Counted from the first letter of the stretch, positions 7,180-16,649 are shown. The stretch is 40,643 nt of DNA from Pseudomonadota bacterium (GCA_018823285.1 JAHJIQ010000046.1:1-40643); one strand, 5' to 3'. The notes: generated by a model from the letters alone, not told the origin. Numbers and translations: made by a program.

Positions 7180-8550
7180 TCACTTCAGGTCGAGGTTATC
7201 TATAAATTCGGGATAAAGTTTTCTGGCACAGGCGGGGCAGATCGAGTGGCTGAATTCCGCTTCCGAGTGGTCCCGGATATAGGATTCGATCTGGTTCCAG
7301 TAGCCCTTGTCGTCCCGGATTTTTTTGCAGCTGGCGCAGATCGGCAGAAAGCCGCTCAGCAGTTTGACCTGCTGGAGGGCCTTTTTGAGTTCCCCGATTA
7401 CTTTTTCCCGTTCTTCTTCCGCCTGTTTCCGGGCGGTAATATTGTAATTGCTGGCCCGGCGCCCCAGGTTCCGGCCGTCGGCGCTGATGACCGGCTGACA
7501 GACATGGCGCAGCCACCGGACTTCCCCGGTTGCGGTGATGATCCGGAAGTCGAACTCAACCGCTTCGTCCTCGTGCTCCCGGTCGAAGTGTTCCTGAAAT
7601 TTTTCCAGGTCGTCTGCATGGACAATGCTCTTTACAAATTGCGGTTCATCGGTAAAACGGCCGGCCGGATAGCCGGTGATTCTCTCCACCGAGGGAGAGA
7701 TGTAGCGAAGCGTCCCGTCCGGGTTGTTCCAGTATTCCCAGGCATAGGTGAAATCGGCGACGGTGCGGAATTTTTCTTCGCTTTTTTCAAGGAGGCTCAC
7801 GGCCAGGTCTTTTTTTTCGGTGCTTTTCGCGAGCAGGCGATGGCCGGCAAAGAGCAGGATCAGGCCAAAGATGCCGATCAGAGTGTGCCAGAAGAAAATG
7901 GCATATTTTTCCTGGCGGTAATGTGCCAGCAGTTCCTCCAGCGGCACCGAGACCGAGATCCCGCCCCGGATATCCCCGACTTCATAACCCTGATGCCCGT
8001 GGCATTTCAGGCACCCTTCCTGGGTGATCATGGCCTTCATGTAACGCAGGAAAGGCTTGCCGTTAATGTAAGTATGTTCGGCGAATTCATCCTCCCCTTC
8101 CGTAAAGAGCTGCAGCGCCTTTATTTCCCACGGATCTGGGAAGTTTTCGGGCCGCAGGGGTTTCAGGCTGGTGATATGGGTGATCGATTCTGTATGCTCC
8201 GCAAAATCCTCGTTCATCTGCCGCATCATATAGGCCGGGTTCATGAGGGTAAGTTTTCTGCCGGAAGGGGTGGTGAGGTCACGTTCCGGAATGTTGTGCA
8301 GATAAGGATTGGGAGGGATGCGGGCGGATGTCGGGACATAGACCCCGCCATGCCCGGATGCCCAGAGGCGGAAGGCGAGATCTTTATTGAAAAGAGATTG
8401 TGCCCGGGCATGGGCTATCCGGTCAACTTCTCCGTATTCGTGGGAGATGGTAAAGTAAGCCGAGGCGGTGATGAGGAAGAGCCAGACAAGGGCCAGCAGA
8501 GTGGTGAGATTTCTCGTCGGTGAGGAAAAGCTATCGGGATTGCTTGCCAT
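7180..8550 (-). CDS. Membrane c-heme (DUF3365) PAS sensor lacking a kinase domain
   Basis: The order in this 456-residue protein is: membrane segment (about 14-36), periplasmic DUF3365/Tll0287-like domain with a c-type heme site CLKCH at about 179-183 (followed by GYEVGDIRGGISV), second membrane segment (about 212-232), a PAS domain (about 257-375, GYPAGRFTDEPQFVKSIVHAD and FRIITATGEVRWLRHV), a short coiled coil (about 375-397), and a C-terminal cysteine module PICASCKKIRDDKGYWN ... ICPACARKLYPE (about 402-447). That module is common at the end of PAS proteins and has two CxxC pairs that could bind zinc. There is no histidine-kinase, GGDEF or EAL domain. It probably senses redox or a small ligand through heme and passes the signal by protein contact. 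It is a paralogue of the sensor half of the kinase at 26325-28658. Confidence 0.88.
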   Translation of the reverse strand: MASNPDSFSSPTRNLTTLLALVWLFLITASAYFTISHEYGEVDRIAHARAQSLFNKDLAFRLWASGHGGVYVPTSARIPPNPYLHNIPERDLTTPSGRKLTLMNPAYMMRQMNEDFAEHTESITHITSLKPLRPENFPDPWEIKALQLFTEGEDEFAEHTYINGKPFLRYMKAMITQEGCLKCHGHQGYEVGDIRGGISVSVPLEELLAHYRQEKYAIFFWHTLIGIFGLILLFAGHRLLAKSTEKKDLAVSLLEKSEEKFRTVADFTYAWEYWNNPDGTLRYISPSVERITGYPAGRFTDEPQFVKSIVHADDLEKFQEHFDREHEDEAVEFDFRIITATGEVRWLRHVCQPVISADGRNLGRRASNYNITARKQAEEEREKVIGELKKALQQVKLLSGFLPICASCKKIRDDKGYWNQIESYIRDHSEAEFSHSICPACARKLYPEFIDNLDLK

Positions 8551-8796
8551 AAGCGATTCTTTCCCATCGTCTGGAAACGGTTGTACATGAACGGCAAGAT
8601 TTTCATTCCGGCTCTAAGTCTCATCTTGTTCGCTGTCATCACCCGGAATCTCACGCCGTTTGCGAGCCCTTCGGAGAGCTGCGGGAAAAGACCATGTGAA
8701 AGCATATCACACGGAAGATGGGGTGGTATGTTTTTTTTTACCTTACTGCGGCAAAACGCCGCAGGTTGGCGGTTGGGGAAAGGTTTTTTCCGGAAA

Positions 8797-10602
8797 TCAG
8801 CCGGGAATCCGGTCGCCAATACCGTTTTTCATGGTCTGCAGGCGATAATACACACCGTTTTTCACCATCAGAAAATCATGCGTCCCTTCTTCGATGATCC
8901 GGCCTTTCTCCATGACGAGGATCCGGTCGGCGCGGCGGATCGTGGAAAGGCGGTGGGCGATGACCACGCTGGTCCGGTGGGCCATGGTCGCGGCCAGCCC
9001 TTTTTCGATCAGGATCTCGGTTTCGGTATCGACGCTCGAGGTCGCTTCGTCGAGCACCAGGATCTTCGGGTCCCTTGCCAGGACCCGGGCCAGGGCGAGC
9101 AACTGCTTCTGGCCGCCGGAGAGGTCCATCCCCGCTTCGCCGATCCGGGTATCGAGTCCTTCCGGCAGCCGGGCGATAAACTGTTCCAGCTGGGAGTCGC
9201 GGACGATCCGGGCAAGATCCGACGGGGCGAGATCGCGGTCGAGCACGATATTCTCCCGGATGGTGGCGGGGAAGATGTACACATCCTGCATCACCAGGCC
9301 GATGTGCTGCCGGATATGGTTGGTGGCGATGTCCCGCAGGTCGTGGCCGTCGATTCGAATCCGCCCTTGGTCCGGGTCGTAGAACCGTTCCAGGAGATTG
9401 ATGATGGTGGTCTTTCCGGAACCGGTCGAGCCGACAATGGCCAGGGTTTCGCCCGGGGAGATGGTGAGATTCATCCCGGAAATGACCGGGTTTTCCGGAT
9501 CATATCCGAAGGTGACGTTGTTGAATTCGATCGCGCCGCGGGTGATCGGGCGTTCCTGTTTTGCGGCAAAAACCATTCTGTTTTCCGTGTCCAGGAGCTG
9601 GAAAATCCGTTCGGCCGAGGCGAGCGCCGACTGGACGATGGAATATTTCTGCGAGAGCTCCCGCAGCGGCTGGAAAAAGAGCCGCATGTAGGAAATAAAG
9701 GCAACCAGCACCCCGATGCTGATTCGATCCTGCAGGAACTGGCCGCCGCCGTACCAGAGAATCATGGCCACCGCAGAGGAACTCAAGACCTCCAGCAGAG
9801 GCATGAAGATGCCGAAGATCTTGATCTGGTAGAGGGTTTTTTTGAAATAGGTCTCGTTCAGTTCGGCAAATTTATCGAGGGAGCTCTTTTCCCGGGCGAA
9901 GATCTGGACCACGCTGATCCCGTGCAGGGCTTCCTGGAGAAAGGAGTTGAGCCGGGCCAGATTGGTCCTGATGTCGCGGAAGGCGATCCGGGCGAGCCTG
10001 CTGAAGACCAGGGTGTTGAGCAGGATGATCGGGATCAGCACCAGCATCAGGGCGGCGAGCCGCCAGTTCATCAGCATCAGAATGGTCAGGATCCCGACGA
10101 GTTTGATCAGGTCGTTGAAAAGGGTCACGATAACCGAGGTGAACATCTCATGCATGTTCTGGATATCGTTGGTCAGTCGGGTGACCAGTTTGCCGATGGG
10201 GTTGCGGTTGAAGAAGGCGGTTTCCAGCGACAGCATGTGGGTGAAGAGTTTCTGCCGCAGGGTGTGCATGATCTGCTGGCCGGTTTTTTCGAGTACCACC
10301 ACCTGCAGGAAGTTGGCGGCAAAACCGGCGACCACCAGAATCATAAAGAGGGTCGCGAGGCCTGAAACCCCGGCAATTCGCGCTGCCGGGTCAAGGTTCT
10401 GGTTGATAATAAAACCGTCGATCGCCTGCCGGACCAGATGAGGCAGAGCGAGCCCGCAGCCGGTAATGGCAAGCGAGAGAAGGATCGCCGCCACAACTTC
10501 CAGCCAGTGCGGCAGGGTAAAGAGCAGAAGCCTGCGCCACAGATGAATATCATCCGACCGCTGCAGCCGCTCCTCTTCAAAATATCCGAAACCCTGATGC
10601 AT
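8797..10602 (-). CDS. ABC exporter half, catalytically complete ATPase
   Basis: The 601-residue protein joins a six-helix exporter membrane domain (about 20-330) to an ATPase domain (about 350-590). Visible motifs are Walker A GSTGSGKTT, Q-loop VMQD, signature DLSGGQKQ, Walker B ILVLDEATSSVD with the catalytic Glu, and H-loop IAHRLSTI. It is of the MsbA/MdlB/YheH type, which exports lipids, drugs or peptides. It follows the other exporter half by 103 bases; the two probably form a heterodimer in which this subunit supplies the Walker-B glutamate. The substrate is unknown. No strong ribosome-binding site precedes the ATG. Confidence 0.92.
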   Translation of the reverse strand: MHQGFGYFEEERLQRSDDIHLWRRLLLFTLPHWLEVVAAILLSLAITGCGLALPHLVRQAIDGFIINQNLDPAARIAGVSGLATLFMILVVAGFAANFLQVVVLEKTGQQIMHTLRQKLFTHMLSLETAFFNRNPIGKLVTRLTNDIQNMHEMFTSVIVTLFNDLIKLVGILTILMLMNWRLAALMLVLIPIILLNTLVFSRLARIAFRDIRTNLARLNSFLQEALHGISVVQIFAREKSSLDKFAELNETYFKKTLYQIKIFGIFMPLLEVLSSSAVAMILWYGGGQFLQDRISIGVLVAFISYMRLFFQPLRELSQKYSIVQSALASAERIFQLLDTENRMVFAAKQERPITRGAIEFNNVTFGYDPENPVISGMNLTISPGETLAIVGSTGSGKTTIINLLERFYDPDQGRIRIDGHDLRDIATNHIRQHIGLVMQDVYIFPATIRENIVLDRDLAPSDLARIVRDSQLEQFIARLPEGLDTRIGEAGMDLSGGQKQLLALARVLARDPKILVLDEATSSVDTETEILIEKGLAATMAHRTSVVIAHRLSTIRRADRILVMEKGRIIEEGTHDFLMVKNGVYYRLQTMKNGIGDRIPG

Positions 10603-10703
10603 TATTTTCTTCTGGTTTATTAAAGGTTAATCAATTCGGATGAACGTAATCCAGGGGCCAAATTTCATCCCGAAGTAATTGGAGTAGCGAAATATTTCGA
10701 AAC

Positions 10704-10741
10704 TGTCACTCTTCATTCTTCATTCTTACTTCTTCACTTTT
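10704..10741. repeat. Heptamer-type repeat forming the 3' end of the ABC gene
   Basis: The stretch is built from degenerate CTTCATT/CTTCACT words (reverse strand GAATGAAGAATGAAGAGTGA). It encodes the final residues and stop of the minus-strand ABC exporter half. It belongs to the same family as the elements at 26229-26345, 33122-33257 and 38549-38640. Confidence 0.7.
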
Positions 10742-12502
10742 TGCCATCTGGTGGTCGCAGATTGTCCGGTAGTAGGCGTTCTTTTCATACAGTTCTCGAT
10801 GGGCGCCGATCGCTGCAACGGCGCCGCCGGCCATGACGATGATGGTGTCCGCCTGTTCCACCGGGGCGACCCGGTGCGAGACCATGATGCAGGTTTTGCC
10901 CGCCATCCAGTGCTGAAAATGACTGATGATGGTGTGTTCGGTGGTGGTGTCCACCGCGGAAAGGCCGTCGTCGAGAATGATCACCGGCCGGTCGATAAGC
11001 AGGGTACGGGCAAGACCGATCCGCTGGCGCTGACCGCCGGAGAGGAGAAGCCCCTTTTCACCGACCCGGGACTGATATCCATTCGGGAGAGTCATGATCT
11101 CGTCATGAATCCCGGCCAGGGTTGCCGCCTGCTCAATTTCCTCCCGGGACGCATCGGGGCGGCCGAAGGAGATATTGGCACTGATCGTGTCGGAGAAAAG
11201 AATGGTCTCCTGCGGCAGGTAGGAGATTTTTTTGCGGACCCCGGCGAGATCGAGATGATTGACATCCCGGTCCTGCCAGAAGATTGTACCGTCGGCAACC
11301 GGGTAGATCCTCGCCAGCAGCTGGCAGAGTGTGGACTTGCCGGCCCCGGTTTTGCCGACAATAGCGGTGAGTCCTGGGCCGATGTCGAGGTCGATGTTTT
11401 TCAGGGTCGGGGAATGCTGCCCCTCATAGGTGAAGGTAAGATTCCTGACCCTGATCTCACAGCCCTCCGGGTCCGGCAGGGTAATACCTTCTTTCTGAAA
11501 AACACTTTCCACCTCAAGCACCCGGCGGATGCGGTTTAATGAGGTGATCCCCCGCTGGAAGAGATTGGTCACCCAGCCGATGGCCATCATCGGCCAGGTC
11601 ATCAGGAAAAGGTACGACATGAAGGCGACGAAATCACCGATCGAGATGGTGCCGCTGATGGTCAGCCGGCCGCCGAAGAAGACCACCAGCAGGAGGCTGG
11701 TGTTGGCGATAAAGGTCGAGAAGGGAAAGAGCACCCCTTGAACCATGGCCAGCCGGATGTTGTTTCTGACGTAAGACCTGCCCAGAGCATCGAAGCGGAC
11801 GGTCTGGGCGCTTTCCTGGGTGTAGGCCTTGATCAGCCGGACCGAGGAGAGGGTGGACCGGGCAAACTCGGTGAGGGTGGAAAACAGTTCCTGGACCCGG
11901 TTGAAACGGTTGTGCATGAGCGAAGTCAGCAGGCCGGTCAGGACAGCCAGGACCGGGATCGGGGCCAGGGCCACCAGGGTAAGGGTCGGATGGATATAGG
12001 CCATGAAACAAAGCGCCGCACCGGTCATCAGGATGGCATCGATAAAGGAGACCAGGCCGATCCCGCAGGCCATCTGCACGGCGGAAAGGTCGTTTCCGGA
12101 AAGGGCCATGATCTCGCCGGCCGGGTGTTTGTTGAAAAAGGGGCGGTCGAGGGAGAGCACTTTTTCCAGAATCCGGTCACGGAGGTCCCGTTCCAGTTTT
12201 CTGGAAAACCCGAGAATCAGGATTCGCCAGGCGAATCTGCAGAGGGCGATGCCCACCGCAAAGAAGACGATGAGAAGTCCCTGCTGGAAAAGGGAGTCGG
12301 GGGTCGCGGCCGCCTGATGCATGTCGTCAATCGACCTTTTCACGACCCTCGGAATCAGCAACTGGAAAAGATCAACGCCCAAAAGGGCAATGATGCCGGC
12401 GAACAGCTGGTATCTGAACCTGATAAAGGCGGGAAAAACCAGGCGGAGAGCGTTCAGGGCCTGGCGGAACTGCTCTTTGCTGGGAATGACTCCGACAGAC
12501 AA
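10706..12502 (-). CDS. ABC exporter half with degenerate Walker-B Asp
   Basis: This 598-residue partner has the same layout (membrane part about 25-330, ATPase about 350-585). Motifs are Walker A GKTGAGKST, Q-loop LPQE, signature LLSGGQRQ, and a Walker B ending IILDDGLSAVD, in which Asp replaces the catalytic Glu. This is the hallmark of the weak site in heterodimeric exporters (TM287/288, LmrCD, BmrCD type). The H-loop (VSHR) is kept. The start is a TTG at 12502, placed six bases after GGGGAG; that Shine-Dalgarno overlaps the stop region of the diguanylate cyclase upstream, three bases away. The last residues (KSEEVRMKNEE) are encoded by the GAATGAAGAATGAAG repeat at 10706-10741 and are not part of the family. 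Confidence 0.9.
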   Translation of the reverse strand: MSVGVIPSKEQFRQALNALRLVFPAFIRFRYQLFAGIIALLGVDLFQLLIPRVVKRSIDDMHQAAATPDSLFQQGLLIVFFAVGIALCRFAWRILILGFSRKLERDLRDRILEKVLSLDRPFFNKHPAGEIMALSGNDLSAVQMACGIGLVSFIDAILMTGAALCFMAYIHPTLTLVALAPIPVLAVLTGLLTSLMHNRFNRVQELFSTLTEFARSTLSSVRLIKAYTQESAQTVRFDALGRSYVRNNIRLAMVQGVLFPFSTFIANTSLLLVVFFGGRLTISGTISIGDFVAFMSYLFLMTWPMMAIGWVTNLFQRGITSLNRIRRVLEVESVFQKEGITLPDPEGCEIRVRNLTFTYEGQHSPTLKNIDLDIGPGLTAIVGKTGAGKSTLCQLLARIYPVADGTIFWQDRDVNHLDLAGVRKKISYLPQETILFSDTISANISFGRPDASREEIEQAATLAGIHDEIMTLPNGYQSRVGEKGLLLSGGQRQRIGLARTLLIDRPVIILDDGLSAVDTTTEHTIISHFQHWMAGKTCIMVSHRVAPVEQADTIIVMAGGAVAAIGAHRELYEKNAYYRTICDHQMAKSEEVRMKNEE

Positions 12503-12505
12503 TGT

Positions 12506-14671
12506 TTACTCCCCGCCGCCGGTGCCGGGAGGGCTGACAACGGTTCTGTTTCTGCCCCCTCGCTTGGCCTGGTAGAGAGCCTGGTCGGCCTGATCGAGAA
12601 GAACGCTTTTCTCGCTGCCGTTCTCGGGAAAGAGGGCGATGCCGAGGGAAATGGTGACCTTGACCGGGCGCCCGTCATGCTGCAGAGACATGGTGGAAAT
12701 CCTCTCCCGAACGCGTTCGGCCAGCTGGTGCCCGCCGTCGATATCACAGTTTTCCAGGACCATGGCGAATTCTTCCCCGCCGTAACGTGCGGCGAGATCG
12801 ACCTCGCGGACCGCATCTTCCAGAATGGCCGAAACCTTCTTCAAAACCTGGTCTCCGAAGGGGTGGCCACAGGTATCATTGATGTTTTTAAAATGATCGA
12901 TGTCGCTCATGATCACGCACAGGGGCGTCCTGCTTCTCTTGGCGCGGGCGAGCATCATATCGAAGCCGTGCTGGAAGGCACGGTGGTTGGCGAGCCCGGT
13001 GAGGCCATCGGTGGTGGCGAGCTGGGCGAGCTGTTCATGGGCCTGGGCCAGTTCGATTTTGATCGCCACCTGCTCGGCGATCAGCTCAAGAATGTCCTGG
13101 CGCTGCCTGGTAAAAATGCCGGCTTTACAGGAGGCGACGACCAGCGCGCCCATCGGGGCATCGGATTTATCCCGGAGGGGGATGATCAGGAGGGATTTCA
13201 GATCGGGAAATCTTCTTTCGGCGGTGAAAACCGGGGAGGCGCTGCGATACCTGCCTCCCACCGGGATGACCTTGCCGGTCCTGATCGCCTGGCCGACCAG
13301 TCCCTCGCTTAACGGGTATTCACGGTCGGTAAGGTCACCGCTTTTCAAACCTTCGATCATGGCGATTCGATATTTCTCGCCGGCGGAGAGAATCACGGCG
13401 ACCAGGTCCACCTGGACCTGGGTTTTGACGGCGTTCAATGAAGCCGAGAAAACCGATTCCAGGTTGAGCCCGCTGTTTAATTCCCGAAGGCCCAGATAAA
13501 GCCGGCGGGTTGAAGTGCGCTCCCGGTCCATATTGAGCAGCAGGCGGCTCGAGTCCACTTCCAGGGCAAGCAGACGGGCGGCAAGGCGCAGCACTTCTTT
13601 TTCCTGATCAGACCAGGGTTCGGCCAGCTGCCGATCGACACAGAGAATGCCGTGTCTTTTTCCGGGCTCGGTTTCTTCACCAACAGCAGTGCCGGCAGTA
13701 ATTCTGAGCGCCATGGCCGCACCAGAGCCTTCCGCGTTTTTGTAATAAGGGAGGGCCGGGTGCGAAGGTTTCATCCGCACGAGCTCCACTTCATTGCGTT
13801 CTCCGGACAGCGCTCCGGTAATGCCGGTCCCGGCCGGGTAAGGGCCCTGGTCGATATCCGTTCTGGAAGTTGCCAGGTATCTGAGGCGCAGGTCCTGACC
13901 ATCCGGGCTGGGCCAGAGAACGGCGACGGTGTTCAGATTCAGGCTCTGGCGCAGCATTTCCAGCTGGAGGTCAAAAGAGATATTGATATTGTCGACCGCC
14001 AGGCGGCTGAACGCTTCCAGGTCGGCCTGTTCATCGTTTTCGGAAAGAACTTCCGGCAGAGAGGGGCCGTTATTGTCCAGGCCGAGTTCTCTCGCCTGCT
14101 GCCGGGCGCTTGTCTCTTTGATTTTTTCTTCGCTGATTTTTGCAAGTTGCCTGCGGTAAAGAACACTCCCGGGGAACTTGAGGAGAGCGATCGTTACGGC
14201 AAGGCAGGTGGCCAGATTGGCTAAGGCCGAAAAAAGCAGCTGTCCGCCCCCGGAGGCGAAGCCGAATTCCATGCCGAAAGCGAGAGTCCAGCAGAATATC
14301 CGGACCGGAAAGGAACTGCGGACCGTGATCCAGGCCATCGTCGCCGCAGGAATAAAGAGAAGATGGGGCACCGAAACGGCGCCGAACCGGAAGACCATCC
14401 AGGCGGCGGCGGTCAGGAGCAGCGGCCCTTCAAAAGCACCGGCAGGGCCAAGAAGATTGCCGCGCAGATATTTCCAGAGCCAGCCGCATGAGGCAACAGC
14501 CAGCAGGCCGAGAACGAGCCACCCGGCAAAGGCTGGTTTTCCTGCTTCGGTGAGAATTCCTGCGCCGAGAAGTACAGCGCCGGCCAGCGCAACAGAAGAT
14601 CCGAACCATTCGGCTGCGAACAGGATCAGGGTCGGGCTGGAGCTTTTTTTTCTGCGATCCGCCAAAATCAT
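12506..14671 (-). CDS. Membrane GAF-GAF-GGDEF diguanylate cyclase
   Basis: An N-terminal membrane region has about six hydrophobic segments (first ~170 residues) and is followed by a short coiled coil, two GAF-like domains (about 215-375 and 395-540) and a C-terminal GGDEF domain. The active site is RYGGEEF, with substrate residues DIDHFKNIND upstream. An inhibitory-site RxxD (REVD) sits exactly five residues before GGEEF, so c-di-GMP product inhibition is likely. Start choice: the longer frame (GTG at 14728) lacks a ribosome-binding site; ATG 14671 abuts GGAGG with no spacing; an in-frame TTG at 14665 lies six bases after GGAGG and may be the true start. Three bases separate its stop from the ABC exporter gene, so the cyclase and exporter are surely one transcript. 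Confidence 0.9.
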   Translation of the reverse strand: MILADRRKKSSSPTLILFAAEWFGSSVALAGAVLLGAGILTEAGKPAFAGWLVLGLLAVASCGWLWKYLRGNLLGPAGAFEGPLLLTAAAWMVFRFGAVSVPHLLFIPAATMAWITVRSSFPVRIFCWTLAFGMEFGFASGGGQLLFSALANLATCLAVTIALLKFPGSVLYRRQLAKISEEKIKETSARQQARELGLDNNGPSLPEVLSENDEQADLEAFSRLAVDNINISFDLQLEMLRQSLNLNTVAVLWPSPDGQDLRLRYLATSRTDIDQGPYPAGTGITGALSGERNEVELVRMKPSHPALPYYKNAEGSGAAMALRITAGTAVGEETEPGKRHGILCVDRQLAEPWSDQEKEVLRLAARLLALEVDSSRLLLNMDRERTSTRRLYLGLRELNSGLNLESVFSASLNAVKTQVQVDLVAVILSAGEKYRIAMIEGLKSGDLTDREYPLSEGLVGQAIRTGKVIPVGGRYRSASPVFTAERRFPDLKSLLIIPLRDKSDAPMGALVVASCKAGIFTRQRQDILELIAEQVAIKIELAQAHEQLAQLATTDGLTGLANHRAFQHGFDMMLARAKRSRTPLCVIMSDIDHFKNINDTCGHPFGDQVLKKVSAILEDAVREVDLAARYGGEEFAMVLENCDIDGGHQLAERVRERISTMSLQHDGRPVKVTISLGIALFPENGSEKSVLLDQADQALYQAKRGGRNRTVVSPPGTGGGE

Positions 14672-15017
14672 CCTCCGGAAGCGGTTTGAGTCGTGACAAG
14701 GACAGACATGTCGAGCAGTCTGTCTCACAACTGAAGATAAAAATTACCCTTTTTGCCCGGATAATGATACTTAAAATCGGACCAATCAAGACTGGTAAAT
14801 TTTCATTGGCTGCCTGACAAACCTGATCGGATTGCAAGAAAATAAAAGATTTTGCAAAACTGCTGTGGTATCATATTTTGAAAATTGAATTCGGCCAATC
14901 CGCCGAAGGCAAAATGACCAGATGAGCCTGCCCGGTCTGGAAGATCTCTTCCTTACAGTTATCACCGCTGATTCCCCGGGTAATTATTTATATAACCCAA
15001 ACTGAAATGACAGAACA
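14672..15017. other. Divergent intergenic region
   Basis: This 346-base stretch separates the leftward cyclase operon from the rightward CutA1-TPR gene and must hold both promoters. For the plus strand, TTGCAA (14852-14857), a 16-base spacer and TATTTT (14874-14879) make a plausible sigma-70-like promoter 139 bases before the start at 15018. The part nearest the start is AT-rich and lacks a clear Shine-Dalgarno. No gene is seen. Confidence 0.4.
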
Positions 15018-16364
15018 ATGATGCACATCGGCTGGACTACCACCAATACCGCTGAAAGCGCCGAAAGGCTTGCCCGGGGAAGCGTTGATCATCGCCTTGC
15101 CGCCTGCGCCCAGGTCGAAGGGCCTATCCGTTCCTTCTACTCGTGGGAGGGAAACATTGAGACGGCTGAAGAACATCGGGTGACCTTCAAGTTTGTTGCC
15201 GAACGGGCGCGACAGCTCGAGGAATGGCTCAAGACGAACCATCCATATGAAATTCCCGAGTGGATTACCGTCAAAGCCCATGAGGTATCGACGGAGTACT
15301 GGCAATGGGCGCGGGAAAGCCAGGGCATGGCGCCCTCTGATTCTGTTACTCCTGACAGTGCAATAGAGCTTTCCAAGAAAGGTAATAAGCTCCTCCGGAG
15401 TAAAAATTACCGGGAGGCCGAAAAGGTGCTGATGGAGGCTTTTGATCTCGATCCGCACAATGCCTATATCCTGGTCGGGCTCGGTGACCTCTACCGGGAG
15501 CAGAAAAAATACGGTAATGCGATCAGCCATTACGAGAGTATTCTGGCGCTCGATGAATACAATGTTTTCGCTCTGCGGGGGATTGGCGACAGCTACCGGG
15601 GAATGAATCAGCACGAGAAGGCCATCAGCTACTGGAAAAGGTATCTGGAATGCAATACCGATGATATTCAGGTGATGACCCGGGTCGGGGATTCGTACAA
15701 AAAAATGAAAATGGTCCGGGAGTCGGAAGATTATTACAGCCAGGCGCTGGCGATCAGCGAGAATGACCGGTATGCCCTGCTCGGAATCGGCAGTCTCTTC
15801 TACAAAGCTGAAAAAGATGAAAAGGCCCTGCTGTATCTGGAAAGGCTTCTTGATCTCGATGACAGCTATGTCGCGGTATTGACCATGGTCGGTAATATCT
15901 ACCGGCGGAAGCAGGATTTTGACAAGGCGATCGAATTCTACCAGAAAGCGGTCAAATATGAGCCGGAAAACACCTTTGCCCTCTACGGTTTGGGTGATTG
16001 CAACAGGTGGATGCGCAATTACGACGAGGTGATCTACTGGTGGACCAGGATTCTCGACCAGGAGCCGCGGAACCAGGTCATTCATTCCAGGGTGGGCGAC
16101 GCCTATCTGAACCTTGAAAAATTCGATCAGGCCCTTGAGCATTATCACAAAAGCCTGGAGATCCGCTTTGACGCTTATGCCTATCTGGGAATGGCCAGAA
16201 TTCATCGCCTGCGTGGCGATCTGTCGGGAGCCCAGGATTACTGCCTGAAGGTCCTGGAGGAAAATCCCGGACATATCAGAGGAAGGGAGGAACTGGCCGA
16301 GATCTACCGGGAGCTGGGTGAAAATCAAAAAGCCCACGAACTGCTGGCCAGTCTGGAAAAATAG
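15018..16364 (+). CDS. CutA1-TPR fusion protein
   Basis: Residues 1-105 match the CutA1 (divalent-cation tolerance) fold: WTTTNTAESAERLARG, DHRLAACAQVEGPIRSFYSW, EGNIETAEEHRVTFK, then NHPYEIPEW and the terminal EYWQWARES. The His and Glu of HPYE, near the metal site in CutA1 proteins, are kept. From about 118 to 448 there are ten consecutive 34-residue TPR units, recognisable by repeats such as GLGDLYREQKKYGNAISHYE and VGNIYRRKQDFDKAIEFYQ. CutA1 normally stands alone at about 105-115 residues and forms trimers, so this gene would display thirty TPRs per trimer. No signal peptide is visible, so it should be cytoplasmic. No strong ribosome-binding site precedes the ATG at 15018. The partner and function are unknown; a scaffold tied to metal or small-molecule sensing is a guess. 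Confidence 0.85.
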   Translation: MMHIGWTTTNTAESAERLARGSVDHRLAACAQVEGPIRSFYSWEGNIETAEEHRVTFKFVAERARQLEEWLKTNHPYEIPEWITVKAHEVSTEYWQWARESQGMAPSDSVTPDSAIELSKKGNKLLRSKNYREAEKVLMEAFDLDPHNAYILVGLGDLYREQKKYGNAISHYESILALDEYNVFALRGIGDSYRGMNQHEKAISYWKRYLECNTDDIQVMTRVGDSYKKMKMVRESEDYYSQALAISENDRYALLGIGSLFYKAEKDEKALLYLERLLDLDDSYVAVLTMVGNIYRRKQDFDKAIEFYQKAVKYEPENTFALYGLGDCNRWMRNYDEVIYWWTRILDQEPRNQVIHSRVGDAYLNLEKFDQALEHYHKSLEIRFDAYAYLGMARIHRLRGDLSGAQDYCLKVLEENPGHIRGREELAEIYRELGENQKAHELLASLEK

Positions 16365-16432
16365 GGTGCCCCTTTTTCGCGGGGACGGCTCCTCAGGTTA
16401 ACGTCTAAAAGAGGTGCGGGAAGGCCGCGGGT

Positions 16433-16624
16433 CTAACCCCACCTCTTCATATCTGTTCTATTGGTTGTTAAGAACCAGTCTTCAAGTCTCAATCCTTCAA
16501 TCCTGCTGAATTCATTTGTGTTAAGGGTGACCAGTGTAGCGTTTGCGCTGAGTGCTGTTCCAGCAACAAGTGTGTCATATGGGCCGATTGGGGTGCCTGA
16601 ACAGATTTGCAGACCGGATCTCAA
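16433..16624 (-). pseudogene. vapC (PIN domain toxin) remnant
   Basis: The fragment encodes only the C-terminal part of a VapC-type PIN-domain RNase: GTPIGPYDTLVAGTALS, with the conserved late Asp, followed by ATLVTLNTNEFSRIEGLRLEDW, which is typical of VapC C termini. The first half, with the N-terminal catalytic Asp and Glu, is absent, and no vapB antitoxin is present upstream. It lies 26 bases downstream of the DUF349 gene on the same strand. It is therefore a decayed toxin relic and should be inactive. Confidence 0.75.
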
Positions 16625-16649
16625 GTTTTTACATTAAAAACCGTCAACG

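Noticed and set aside
8746..8764. Perfect hairpin CTGCGGC-loop-GCCGCAG as a terminator of the ABC gene
   Set aside because: On the minus strand the hairpin is followed by an A-run and not a T-run, so it is not an intrinsic terminator; it may be chance.
8581..10365. Plus-strand frame of 594 codons over the ABC exporter
   Set aside because: Antisense of the conserved ABC motifs; composition is His/Asp/Gly-rich, typical of shadows in GC-rich genes.
11738..13312. Plus-strand frame of 524 codons over the exporter and cyclase
   Set aside because: Spans two real minus-strand genes and the gap; no domain is recognisable.
14988..16337. Long open frame (449 codons) on the minus strand across the CutA1-TPR gene
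   Set aside because: It is the antisense shadow of a gene with clear CutA1 and TPR domains and has no recognisable domain.
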